Shown: positions 45,651 to 53,892 of the stretch, piece by piece | How the letters are laid out: the number at the start of each line of letters is the position of its first letter | Position numbering within the stretch: the stretch's first letter is position 1 | DNA from: Eubacterium sulci ATCC 35585 | GTDB taxonomy: Bacteria; Bacillota; Clostridia; Peptostreptococcales; Anaerovoracaceae | Direction of reading: 5' to 3' | Assembly (NCBI GenBank): GCA_001189495.1 | Contig: CP012068.1 | Span: 1,178,001-1,242,000 of the forward strand | DNA: 64,000 nt | Program-made: the position numbers and the translations under genes | The notes under the pieces: generated by a model | Database searches by the model: none | Seen by the model: the letters and a program-made list of their open reading frames with translations, nothing else | Told to the model about the DNA's origin: nothing

Positions 45651-45790
45651 GTCAGTACCTCCAAATATAAATAAAAAACGGACACCTGAAGAGCCCGCAT
45701 CAAAATATGTCATAAAAAACATAGTCTTTATTAACCCATAGAAACGAAATTCATTAGGTGAGAAGCGGACAACTTCTTCTTGATACCCAT
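45651..45790 (-). promoter_or_regulatory. infC leader of L20 type with attenuator
   Basis: About 135 bases between the promoter and infC contain a terminator-like hairpin directly before the ribosome site: CGGGC and GTCCG (45679-45697) followed by TTTTTT. Further upstream GTCCGC (45765-45770) can pair instead with GCGGGC, which would undo the terminator. Two exclusive folds fit the L20 leader of Firmicutes, where L20 favours termination. I recognise the design, not a full match to the known consensus. Confidence 0.75.
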
Positions 45791-45792
45791 AT

Positions 45793-45821
45793 ACTTTACC
45801 ATTATGTCCAGCATATGTCAA
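45793..45821 (-). promoter_or_regulatory. promoter of infC-rpmI-rplT
   Basis: On the minus strand TTGACA (45816-45821), 17 bases, TAAAGT (45793-45798). Confidence 0.75.
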
Positions 45822-45865
45822 CATAATTTTTGTTAAAATTCCAGTCTTTTAGCATATTTTATATC

Positions 45866-45917
45866 AAAACAAAACGGCCTAGGTTTGTAAGCACGCTTAC
45901 TTCCCTTTGGCCGTTTT
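45866..45917 (-). terminator. terminator of the sortase pilus operon
   Basis: AAAACGGCC (45871-45879) pairs with GGCCGTTTT (45909-45917). The loop holds a second dyad, GTAAGC-AC-GCTTAC (45887-45900). TTTTGTTTTG follows on the minus strand. Confidence 0.85.
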
Positions 45918-45940
45918 TAATTAGCTTTCTAGCTTAATAC

Positions 45941-48658
45941 TTACTTTGATTTCTTAGCTCTTCTAATCATCAATGTAGATATCGAAATTGCTATCATTGC
46001 CATTCCCGCGAAATACAAAACTTTTGTGCCTGTACCACCAGTTTCCGGAAGTGTGTATCTCGCTATTTTCGTATTTTTAATTATAAGTGTACCTTTAGAA
46101 ACCGCAACACCTGAAGCCGTCTTTGACTCTGTACCATTGTTATTGCTGTAGCTAATCTTATAGTCTGAAACTGGATTTTCCACTACATAGTAACTAAATG
46201 TAACTTCTTCGCCATTTTGGTTTTTACCCGTCAAAGGTAAGTCGCCATAGCTTTTTGTCCAGTTATCTGCCTTCGTCAGCCTTTCACCTGCCAGGTAAAC
46301 CTTCTCTGAAGTTCTACCGTTATCAGTTATAGCAACCTGCATTAGATCGTAGGTGATTGAACCGTTTTGAACCTGCACTTCCTGCCCATTATCATCAAAC
46401 CACTTCTTGGTTACATTGATATTAGTCTTAGGTCTCTTGTTCTTAACCGTAAAAGTCAAACTTGAGCCATCTAGTGTTACTAATGGGTTACTTGAAGTCA
46501 TTGTCACGGTAAATTTACCGGCTTTGTCCTCAATTTTGAAGTCTATAGGAGCTGTTAGCCCTACATGGTTCTTCGGAGCCTCAACCTCAGTTAGACGATA
46601 CTCTCCAGCCTCTAGATCAGTGAATTTAAACTGTGATATATTCTTTCCTCTACCTTCTGTTACAGGTGTAAATGCTGCATCGTTTAGCTTTTCTAGCTTA
46701 AATACAGCTCCGTTTAGGTAGGAATTAGTCTCATCTAGCTTAACTATATTGATCTCTGTACTACGCTTTAGTTCAAAGCTTACAAGGGCCTGATATGGTT
46801 TACCATTTCTGCGTGCAGGTGGTCTAAACACATTAACTTTCACAGACTGCATGTCCTTTTCGGATATCTTTGCACTTTCTGCAAGTATATGGTTAACTGC
46901 CGTTTGTAGAACGCCTTCCACAAGTGCACCCTGATACTGCTTCATATAGTTTAATGTATTTGAATAGTACCAAAGAGCCTGCTGAAGTGCTGCATAGTAT
47001 CCATGGTCAGGGTCATTGCCTTGTGTATCCTTCCAAAACAGCTCATTATTGAGTCCATAGTTTTCTAGAAGTTCTTTTTTATGAGTTTCACAGTAGAAGT
47101 AAATCTTTCTTACTATGTCGTATAGTTCCTTCTTACCAACTCTTGGTTCCTGAGCCATACTATATAAAGCATCTGCATTCGATTCTAGCTTTGTATAAAC
47201 GGCTCTGTCACCAAATGATGGGAACGTGTCCTCCGCCCTAAAACAAAAGGCATCCACACCTGATGAATTGTCAACATCCTTTGATATCTTTACCTTACCA
47301 TTAACAGACACAAATCCATAGTATTCGTTTTCGCCTAGCGGTTTTTCTGCTTCGCCATTTCTTAATAACGTAGTTACCGTACCACCTCTGTCAAACCTCA
47401 TAAATAGTTTGCCATCCTCATATGAGAACTTAAACTCTGATACCGGTTTAGTAGGCTTAACAAAACCATTAGGAACCTGAGTTATATAGAGTCTATAAGT
47501 ATCACCAAGATATACATCTCGCTTATTCATTTCTATAGCGATACCGCTTGGATAATAGTCAGATAGTTTCTGATTTATATTTATGTTTACCTCTCCACCT
47601 GGTACGACCCTTTTAAGTTCAAATTTAACTGCACTGCGGTTTACAGCCTTCCCTGAAGAATCCTCTGCAAAGAAAGTTAAGCCTGTCAAAGTATTCTGTG
47701 TGATATATACCACACCTCCACCTTGAACATAATGGATTCCAGCAGCATCAAAGTAAAATTCAGAAATTGGAGTTACTGGTCTGTCATATCCACCAGGAAC
47801 ACTTGTTATATAAAGCTTATATCTAGGTCCGAGCTTCATGCCTGTGAATTCTACTTCTTTGTCTGATGTATTTAGAGTACCTTGCTTAAAGATAGTTTCT
47901 CGTGTTCCATTTACTTCAACTAACTTATATCCAATAGGCCCTGTTATAGGACTTCCAGTATTTGCTACAATTTTGAACTTTGCGTAGGTTATCGCAAGTG
48001 CTCTAGTTCTTCTAGTACGTGGCTGATTTTCAGGTTCTTTCAGTACATTCTCTGCTACATTATTGATTTTCTCAGTTTTCGCAGTTTTTATATTAGTACT
48101 TTCATCTTTCTTTGCAACCTCAAGCACTGATACATTTTCACCAAGGATAGTTGCAAATAGCTCGCCCTTTTTAGGCTTAGCCTTTACATCAAATGTTATA
48201 GAAATCTTATTAAGCTTAGCATCTTTGCCATCGCTTGAGTTACTGTTTTCTACTAACACCTTGTTGCTATTTTCTGGTGCTGATTCTTTAGCATCCTTTA
48301 GCTTTAGGCGTGCCGAAGTATAGTTTACTCCGTATACCCCGCTGTCACGATACTCCTTATCTACTTCTATTTCAGCTGACTTTAGGCTCTTTTCATTTAG
48401 GGCTAGAGTCTTCTGATATACGACGATGAATTCCTTTATATCATTTTTACTTGATATATCTATTACCGTCTTTTCATCTGTAGATTGGTCTTCGTTAAGC
48501 TTTGCTTCTAGGATTTCTTTATCCGTCTTAAAGTCGGAAAGCTTTTGAATCTTGCCTTCATCTTCCTGCGCATAGGCATAAGCAGGTATCACCTGCATCA
48601 GCATAGACAGGAGCATAAGCAAGGTTAAAAGCTTGATTGATAGTTTTTTCTTTGTCAT
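45941..48658 (-). CDS. LPETG-anchored thioester-domain adhesin, probable pilus tip protein
   Basis: A 905-residue surface protein: signal peptide (1-30), about 185 residues of low similarity, repeated beta segments (about 220-430), a thioester-type domain (about 445-600), a SpaA-like domain opening NIVKLDETNSYLNGAVFKL (from 637), a Cna-B domain (KKWFDDNGQEV, from 751), LPETG at 870-874, hydrophobic span and basic tail. Cys472 in FCFRAED and Gln559 in LQQALW match the residues that form an internal thioester in adhesins such as SfbI and Cpa. Such bonds capture host amines covalently. Last gene of the pilus operon; start overlaps the previous stop by 4 bases. Confidence 0.87.
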   Translation of the reverse strand: MTKKKLSIKLLTLLMLLSMLMQVIPAYAYAQEDEGKIQKLSDFKTDKEILEAKLNEDQSTDEKTVIDISSKNDIKEFIVVYQKTLALNEKSLKSAEIEVDKEYRDSGVYGVNYTSARLKLKDAKESAPENSNKVLVENSNSSDGKDAKLNKISITFDVKAKPKKGELFATILGENVSVLEVAKKDESTNIKTAKTEKINNVAENVLKEPENQPRTRRTRALAITYAKFKIVANTGSPITGPIGYKLVEVNGTRETIFKQGTLNTSDKEVEFTGMKLGPRYKLYITSVPGGYDRPVTPISEFYFDAAGIHYVQGGGVVYITQNTLTGLTFFAEDSSGKAVNRSAVKFELKRVVPGGEVNININQKLSDYYPSGIAIEMNKRDVYLGDTYRLYITQVPNGFVKPTKPVSEFKFSYEDGKLFMRFDRGGTVTTLLRNGEAEKPLGENEYYGFVSVNGKVKISKDVDNSSGVDAFCFRAEDTFPSFGDRAVYTKLESNADALYSMAQEPRVGKKELYDIVRKIYFYCETHKKELLENYGLNNELFWKDTQGNDPDHGYYAALQQALWYYSNTLNYMKQYQGALVEGVLQTAVNHILAESAKISEKDMQSVKVNVFRPPARRNGKPYQALVSFELKRSTEINIVKLDETNSYLNGAVFKLEKLNDAAFTPVTEGRGKNISQFKFTDLEAGEYRLTEVEAPKNHVGLTAPIDFKIEDKAGKFTVTMTSSNPLVTLDGSSLTFTVKNKRPKTNINVTKKWFDDNGQEVQVQNGSITYDLMQVAITDNGRTSEKVYLAGERLTKADNWTKSYGDLPLTGKNQNGEEVTFSYYVVENPVSDYKISYSNNNGTESKTASGVAVSKGTLIIKNTKIARYTLPETGGTGTKVLYFAGMAMIAISISTLMIRRAKKSK

Positions 48659-49308
48659 CTAACCATCTCTCCTATCTTATTTTTTCTATTGATCACAAGA
48701 AGTACTAGCATCCCTGTGCTTATCATCCATAGTCCGCTCCACCAGTAAGCATTGTTACTGTCTCTAGTATCTGGTGGTGTGTGCGGTGGGACGATAGGTT
48801 TACGTACCACTGGTTTTGGTTTTGCGCTCACGTGGTTTCTCCAAACTCCGTTTTGCCACTGTGGAACCATAACCAAAAATGGTTGCATTGTCGAATATTC
48901 TGCAGCTACACCTGTCTGCTTAGTTTGAACAACAAGATATATACCGTTATTTAGGCCTGTGAAGTGTACCACCCCATCTGCTCCTGTTGTCTGTGTCATC
49001 ACTGGATTTGCACCAAGGCTCTGTCTTTCTAGGTTCTGCGCTAGTTTTAGCTGATCTTCAGAAGACCTTATAGTAATCAAATCTCCGCTCCACTGGAATG
49101 GTGATGTTACTGTATAGCCTGTCCTATCAGCTTTTAGCTCAGCAACCTGATAAATTGAAAACTCTGAGCCACTGATACCTTTGTTATTGTCAGTGAAAAC
49201 TATATCTAAGCTTGGGCTTTCGTCTGCATATACGAAATTGGAAGGTAGAATGAAAAATACAAAGCTAAAGCATAAAACTAGAATTAAACTCATTCTATTA
49301 CTTTTCAT
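48655..49308 (-). CDS. small SpaA-like pilin, probable basal or minor subunit
   Basis: A 217-residue exported protein: signal peptide (1-28), one pilin-like domain (SLDIVFTDNNKGISGSEFSIYQVAEL to PFLVMVPQW), a proline-rich linker (PKPVVRKPIVPPHTPPDTR), hydrophobic span (about 190-206) and a basic end. Minor pilins of this form anchor or decorate sortase pili. The place where LPxTG is expected reads PPDTRD, so sortase recognition is doubtful. Both ends overlap neighbours by 4 bases, so it is translated with the sortase gene and the adhesin gene. Confidence 0.8.
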   Translation of the reverse strand: MKSNRMSLILVLCFSFVFFILPSNFVYADESPSLDIVFTDNNKGISGSEFSIYQVAELKADRTGYTVTSPFQWSGDLITIRSSEDQLKLAQNLERQSLGANPVMTQTTGADGVVHFTGLNNGIYLVVQTKQTGVAAEYSTMQPFLVMVPQWQNGVWRNHVSAKPKPVVRKPIVPPHTPPDTRDSNNAYWWSGLWMISTGMLVLLVINRKNKIGEMVR

Positions 49309-50138
49309 TTAATTTCCTTCTTTTTTCTTCGCTTTATTAGGTATACCAATATTATGATTAGAATTAGTCCTACACCAGCAGCTATAATTGCTACGAATTT
49401 TAGCCATGTGTGGTTTATAACTTCTTCTATATTCTTTGTTGGCTTGTTGTACTGCGTGCGCTCTCCACGGATTAGAAGTCTGTGGGAATTAACCCCATAA
49501 GGCGTGCATGTAATCAAAGTCACATAGTCCTTACCTTCTTCAATATCTAGCTTTTCTACCTCATCTGGTAGAACTGTGTTGATCTGGTCGACTCTATAGG
49601 CCAGCACTTCGTCAAATACATGTATGAAAAACATATCTCCGACCTTTAGCTGATCTATGTTTGTGAATAGCTTCGCAGATGGCAGACCTGTATGACCTGA
49701 CAAAAGACTGTGAGTACTTTCGCCACCTACTGGAACCGATGATCCCGGTATATGACCTACTGCAATTTGCAGTGTGCCCTCATCGACATTGTGATAAATA
49801 GGCATATACACATTTATCTTTGGAATCTCTATGTATCCCATTATGCCGGTGTCTGTCACGTCCATAATCTGTTCGTATCTGCTTAACTCATCCTTGCTCA
49901 ATGAATACCTGTTGTTTCTATGAACCAAGCTCTGATTGTATTCCTTTGCTTCTGTTAAGAGCCTCTCCTTCTCCTCCTTGGACATGTCCTTGGATCTTTC
50001 CACATAGCTTGCTATTGCTTTTGAAGAGTGCAGTTCGTTAAGTAAATCGCTGATTGTCGGGTAGGCTAAAAAACCTATTCCCGTTATCAGTATTAAAGCC
50101 ACCAATATATTTGGTATGATTTTTTTTACTTTTTTCAT
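49305..50138 (-). CDS. srtC: class C (pilin-polymerising) sortase
   Basis: A 277-residue membrane transpeptidase with hydrophobic segments at both ends (about 10-28 and 247-268), as in class C. The active site is complete: His149 in SGHTGLP, Cys211 in TLITCTPYG and Arg220 in SHRLLIRG. It joins pilin subunits through a pilin-motif lysine. The family's lid with a DPW/DPF motif is not evident before the catalytic domain (the segment reads DVTDTG). It lies between the major pilin (sharing one base, TAATG) and the minor pilin. Confidence 0.94.
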   Translation of the reverse strand: MKKVKKIIPNILVALILITGIGFLAYPTISDLLNELHSSKAIASYVERSKDMSKEEKERLLTEAKEYNQSLVHRNNRYSLSKDELSRYEQIMDVTDTGIMGYIEIPKINVYMPIYHNVDEGTLQIAVGHIPGSSVPVGGESTHSLLSGHTGLPSAKLFTNIDQLKVGDMFFIHVFDEVLAYRVDQINTVLPDEVEKLDIEEGKDYVTLITCTPYGVNSHRLLIRGERTQYNKPTKNIEEVINHTWLKFVAIIAAGVGLILIIILVYLIKRRKKKEIK

Positions 50139-51613
50139 TATTTAGCAGCTTCGCGCTTCTTGTAACCTAAATATCCTAAAGCACCTAATACAAAGATTGA
50201 ACCTAGACCGTAGATGAGTATTCTACCCATACCACCTGTCTCTGGTAGAACGAATCCCTTGTTATTTATTACATCTGTTGCAACTGAACCAGCAGTTTTA
50301 TCTGCAGTAAATGTGATAGTTCCAAGGTCAGTTGTACCTTCTAGCTTAGTTAGCTTAGGGTCATCTGATTCCTTGTCATATGTTGCAGTGATTGTGAATT
50401 CGATTGGCTTGATTGTGTTATATCCACTTGGAGTCTTTGTCTCCTTAAGTACATATGAACCAGCATCTAGTCCCTTGAATGTAAATACTGTCTTAGTACC
50501 ATCTAGTGTGAATGTTGCCATCTTAACTTCGTTAGTTCCAACCTTCTTGTAAAGTTCGAACTCAGCTCCCTGAAGTGGATTGTTTGCATCGTCCTTCTTG
50601 TTTACAACAACCTTGTATGTGAATACGATGTTCTTATCCTTAGGAGTTGTTCCGTGGTCACCTTCGCCACCCTTGTTTGGGTTGTTTGAGTACTCAAGGT
50701 AAACTGTATTTGGGTTACCACCTGAACCTATAACTGCGTTATTGTTAAGTGTGCATGAATACTCTACAACGATCTTGCTGTCCTTAGTTACAGGTGTTTC
50801 TGTAATTGTCTTTAGGTCATCAAAAGCAACTGTAAATCCGTTAGTTGCTGCATTTGTTGTTACAGTATATCTGCTAGCTGGAATTAGAACTCCGTCGATC
50901 TTAACATTGATTGAATCAGCCTTTAGTGTTAGACCAGCTGACATCTCATCGTGGAACTTATATGTGTATTTCTCATACTTGTCATAGTTTGCTGGAAGTG
51001 TACCTGTTAGCTTGTATGGGATTGTATCTCCAATTCCATAGTCTGCAGCATCCTGCCATACGCCGTCGCTGTTCTCCTGAACCTTCTTTACAACTGTTGG
51101 AACATCGAGCTTTGTTCTTGCTTCTGTGTTCTTAACAATCTTTAGCATGTAAAGTGTATAAGCTGAGTTATTTCCAGTCTGTGAACCTGCTTTATCCTTG
51201 ATTAGGTAGTAACCTGGCTCTAGATTTGTTAGAGTGTCTGTTGCACCAGCAGCTACCGTCTTTGTCTTTTTCTTTGCAGGATCTAGATGTGCCTGAAGAG
51301 TGTTAGCAAAAGCCTGAGCCTTATCTGTGTCAGTTAGAGTCTTAGCCTTTGCATTTGCATCTCCTAGACCTGCCTTTGATGAAGCCTTGATTCCGTCACC
51401 CCACTGGATGTTGGAAAGAGTGCTTCCTGAAAGCTCTCCCTTAAAGATCTGATATACTTCGAATTCATGCTCTGTCTTACCATCATTCTTGAGTGTAAGT
51501 GTGTAGTTTTCTGCAGCGAATACCTTAGCTGGCATTACTAGAGAAACTGACATAGCTACGAGCATCAGTACTGCTACTAGGCAGTTCTTCTGTTTGTTAA
51601 TTAAGTTTCGCAT
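50138..51613 (-). CDS. major pilin subunit, SpaA/fimbrial type
   Basis: A 491-residue backbone pilin: signal peptide (1-34), N-domain, middle domain (about 170-325), SpaA-type C-domain (about 330-450), LPETG at 456-460, hydrophobic span, basic tail. VPTVVKK (Lys176/177) is the likely pilin-motif lysine joined by the sortase. YVLKETKTPSGY (Glu391) is an E-box used for an internal isopeptide bond. First gene of a four-gene operon; AAGGGGG, an unusual ribosome site, is 5 bases before ATG 51613. It should form the shaft of the pilus. Confidence 0.92.
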   Translation of the reverse strand: MRNLINKQKNCLVAVLMLVAMSVSLVMPAKVFAAENYTLTLKNDGKTEHEFEVYQIFKGELSGSTLSNIQWGDGIKASSKAGLGDANAKAKTLTDTDKAQAFANTLQAHLDPAKKKTKTVAAGATDTLTNLEPGYYLIKDKAGSQTGNNSAYTLYMLKIVKNTEARTKLDVPTVVKKVQENSDGVWQDAADYGIGDTIPYKLTGTLPANYDKYEKYTYKFHDEMSAGLTLKADSINVKIDGVLIPASRYTVTTNAATNGFTVAFDDLKTITETPVTKDSKIVVEYSCTLNNNAVIGSGGNPNTVYLEYSNNPNKGGEGDHGTTPKDKNIVFTYKVVVNKKDDANNPLQGAEFELYKKVGTNEVKMATFTLDGTKTVFTFKGLDAGSYVLKETKTPSGYNTIKPIEFTITATYDKESDDPKLTKLEGTTDLGTITFTADKTAGSVATDVINNKGFVLPETGGMGRILIYGLGSIFVLGALGYLGYKKREAAK

Positions 51614-51774
51614 TTTAACCCCCTTGTTAATACGTTAAATAAATATATTTGAACAAACCAAAACATGATTGCGCACTAGGTAAAGAAATTTGTTCTTAAA
51701 TAAATCGATTTATTGTATTTTTTCCCCCTTTTTGATTTTAGATTTATCCCAGTTTGCCCCCATAGATTAATTTG

Positions 51775-51792
51775 TTTGTTCACATGAACAAA
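51775..51792. promoter_or_regulatory. palindromic operator candidate TTTGTTCA-CA-TGAACAAA
   Basis: Two perfect 8-base arms around CA. The half-site TGAACAAA recurs at 51650-51657 and in inverted form near 51689, and a close relative (TTTGAACAGA) lies at the Tad promoter (2207-2216). Likely recognised by a dimeric regulator; identity unknown. Confidence 0.5.
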
Positions 51793-51928
51793 TTTGTATG
51801 CTGTATAAAATTTAGCAATAAGAAAAAATTATACACTTGTAAAGATATTGCAAATTAATTAATTGTAGTACATTTTATCACAATTAACTGTGTTTTTCAA
51901 GCTTTTTGCCTTCTGCTTTATCCATCAA

Positions 51929-51950
51929 AAATGGCTATATTTAGCCATTT
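51929..51950. repeat. inverted repeat AAATGGCTA / TAGCCATTT
   Basis: A perfect 9-bp dyad around 4 bases, 25 bases from the ribF terminator. No T-run follows on either side, so it is not an obvious terminator; it may be an operator or a leftover. Confidence 0.45.
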
Positions 51951-51966
51951 ATAGACATTGTACAAT

Positions 51967-52003
51967 CAAAAAAGCACCATTGGCTTGCCTAGCCAAAAGT
52001 GCT
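51967..52003 (-). terminator. terminator after ribF
   Basis: AGCAC and TTGGCT (51973-51986) pair with AGCCAA and GTGCT (51991-52003), a small internal loop between; TTTTTTGATT follows on the minus strand. It closes the rimP-to-ribF operon. Confidence 0.85.
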
Positions 52004-52030
52004 CAAATTTTTCACTCATTAAATCGCGAT

Positions 52031-52966
52031 TTATAAAAATCCATTCTTTTTATGAAATTCTTTCGCCGTAGCGCAGTCGCTAATTATCTGCTCAGATAAT
52101 TCTTCAACATTATCAAACTTTATTTCATCCCTTAGCATTTCCAAAAACTCTACTGTAATGCCCTTTCCATAAAGGATTTTATCAAAGTCAAAGATATGTG
52201 TTTCGACATTTTTTCCGTAATTACCTATCGTTGGCTTAACCCCGACATTTGTTACACTAGGATATCTCTTTCCGTTATAGACACAAAATGTCACATAAAC
52301 GCCGTTTGGCGGTGTAACCATGCTATCGTCTATAACAAGATTTGATGTTGGGAATCCAAGTTTTCTGCCTAGCCTATTACCGACAACGACTTCACCTGAT
52401 ATAGCATAAGGACGTCCCATATACGTTTCACACTCATCGACCTTGCCCGTAGCAATTAGATTTCTAATCAAAGTCGAACTCACTACCTGCTCATTTATGA
52501 CAAAAGCATCTATTACCTTAAGGCTGAAACCCAGCTCAAGGCTCAGCTCGTAAAGAGTGTCTACATTTCCGCTTGCTTTGTATCCGAAGTTATGGTTGAA
52601 TCCACAGACAACAGATTTTGCGCGAAGCTTATCTACGATAATCTTCTTTACGTATTCTTCTGGCGGCATCTCCATGATTTCCCTTGTAAATGGAATGTTT
52701 ATGAGGTAGTCAACTCCCAAATCCTCCATGAGTTCTTCTTTTTCATGTTTATAAAGTATGTTCTTTATCTTAGGGACATTTGGAAGAAGGTCCCTAGGGT
52801 GATTCGAAAAAGTAAACACGGCAGATTTAAGTCCGCGTTCCTTCGCAATTTCAATCGTCTTCTTGATAAGCTTCTGGTGCCCTAGGTGTACTCCATCAAA
52901 GTTACCAAGCGCAATCGATGTCTCCTCTATGCTCTTTATTTCATCTAAACTATCAAATATTTGCAT
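52031..52966 (-). CDS. ribF: bifunctional riboflavin kinase / FAD synthetase
   Basis: A 311-residue RibF. The N-terminal adenylyltransferase shows LGNFDGVHLGHQKLI and GFNHNFGYKASGN and STLIRNLIATGKV; the C-terminal riboflavin kinase begins near 185 with GNRLGRKLGFPTSNL and has PPNGVYVTFC and VKPTIGN. It makes FMN and FAD from riboflavin. The start overlaps the truB end by 14 bases. Last gene of the long rimP-to-ribF series, with a terminator after it. Confidence 0.96.
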   Translation of the reverse strand: MQIFDSLDEIKSIEETSIALGNFDGVHLGHQKLIKKTIEIAKERGLKSAVFTFSNHPRDLLPNVPKIKNILYKHEKEELMEDLGVDYLINIPFTREIMEMPPEEYVKKIIVDKLRAKSVVCGFNHNFGYKASGNVDTLYELSLELGFSLKVIDAFVINEQVVSSTLIRNLIATGKVDECETYMGRPYAISGEVVVGNRLGRKLGFPTSNLVIDDSMVTPPNGVYVTFCVYNGKRYPSVTNVGVKPTIGNYGKNVETHIFDFDKILYGKGITVEFLEMLRDEIKFDNVEELSEQIISDCATAKEFHKKNGFL

Positions 52967-53891
52967 TATAAAATACCTTGTCTGCTTTTATTAAGCCCTT
53001 ATTTTCTTTGGCTGTTCCCAAAAATTCTCCAGCCTTGCCGTAAACTCTATATAGTCTTGCAAAATCATCCTTGAGCGTGAGTGGAAACTTCTCCTCTGAG
53101 AACTTAGGCTTTTCCAAAAGAGACCACTGGTCCTCTCTTAGCTCAACTCCGTTTACAAAAAGGTGCTTTTCCCAGTCCTCTAGCTCTGCTAAGCCAAAGT
53201 GCTCCAGAGGTTTATCTATAGGGGTAAGCATTTTCCCTATTTCCTCTGGACTCATATTCCTTATCTTTTCTATGTCTATTGCATCTGCAATATCAAAGCA
53301 TCCTGATTTAATCCTAGTCAGACTGCTCATTGCTGCTCCGCAGCCGAGCGCCCTTCCTATATCTGCACATATGCTTCTTATGTAAGTACCCTTTGAACAT
53401 GCGATTTCAAACTCAAATTCACATCCATCAAAAGATATAATATCAGCCTTTTCTATATAAGCCTTACGACTCTTTACATCTATAGTCTTGCCTTCACGTG
53501 CATATTCATATAGCTTTTTGCCACCCACCTTAAGCGCAGAATACATAGGTGGAACCTGGCTAATCACACCTCTAAAAGCTTCTACAGCCTTCTCAAGCAT
53601 CTTTCTATCTATGCTAAAATCTTCACAGGTTCTGACAGTATTTCCCCAAATATCAAGCGTATCTGTCTCAAGACCTAGTCTTGCACTACCTCTGTAAACT
53701 TTGATATCCGCATCCAGATAATCCATGACTCTTCCAGCTCTTCCAATGGTTACAGGAAGTACGCCCTCTGCCATTGGATCAAGTGTTCCAAGATGTCCAA
53801 CTCGCTTAGTGCAGCAAGCACGTCTTACTATGGCTACAACATCAAAAGAAGTCATGTCCTTAGGCTTGTTTATATTGATTATTCCATCCAT
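52953..53891 (-). CDS. truB: tRNA pseudouridine(55) synthase TruB
   Basis: A 312-residue TruB. DGIININKPKDMTSFDVV opens it; the catalytic aspartate is in GHLGTLDPMAEGVLPV; further motifs are PPMYSALKVGGKKLYEYAREG and CSKGTYIRSICADIG. It makes pseudouridine 55 in the T arm of tRNA. ATG 53891 follows the nrnA stop with one base between; a longer frame to 53918 lies within nrnA and adds no conserved sequence. The PUA-like end is short. Confidence 0.95.
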   Translation of the reverse strand: MDGIININKPKDMTSFDVVAIVRRACCTKRVGHLGTLDPMAEGVLPVTIGRAGRVMDYLDADIKVYRGSARLGLETDTLDIWGNTVRTCEDFSIDRKMLEKAVEAFRGVISQVPPMYSALKVGGKKLYEYAREGKTIDVKSRKAYIEKADIISFDGCEFEFEIACSKGTYIRSICADIGRALGCGAAMSSLTRIKSGCFDIADAIDIEKIRNMSPEEIGKMLTPIDKPLEHFGLAELEDWEKHLFVNGVELREDQWSLLEKPKFSEEKFPLTLKDDFARLYRVYGKAGEFLGTAKENKGLIKADKVFYNANI

Positions 53892-53892
53892 A

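Larger units (their letters stand above)
51614..51966. promoter_or_regulatory. AT-rich upstream region of the pilus operon with dyad elements
   Basis: About 350 bases without a gene. It holds a dyad TTTGTTCA-CA-TGAACAAA (51775-51792), single half-sites at 51650-51657 and 51689-51695, two C5 tracts about 30 bases apart (51724-51761 area), and a further 9-bp perfect inverted repeat (51929-51950). A TATAAT on the minus strand near 51835 has a TTGCAA only 14 bases upstream, so the promoter is not certain. The arrangement suggests regulated transcription with a long leader. Confidence 0.5.

Noticed and set aside
51720-51765. c-di-GMP riboswitch in the pilus leader (GGGGGCAAACTGGG on the minus strand)
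   Set aside because: Shares only a few bases with the GEMM core; no GAAA tetraloop-receptor arms or conserved second helix.
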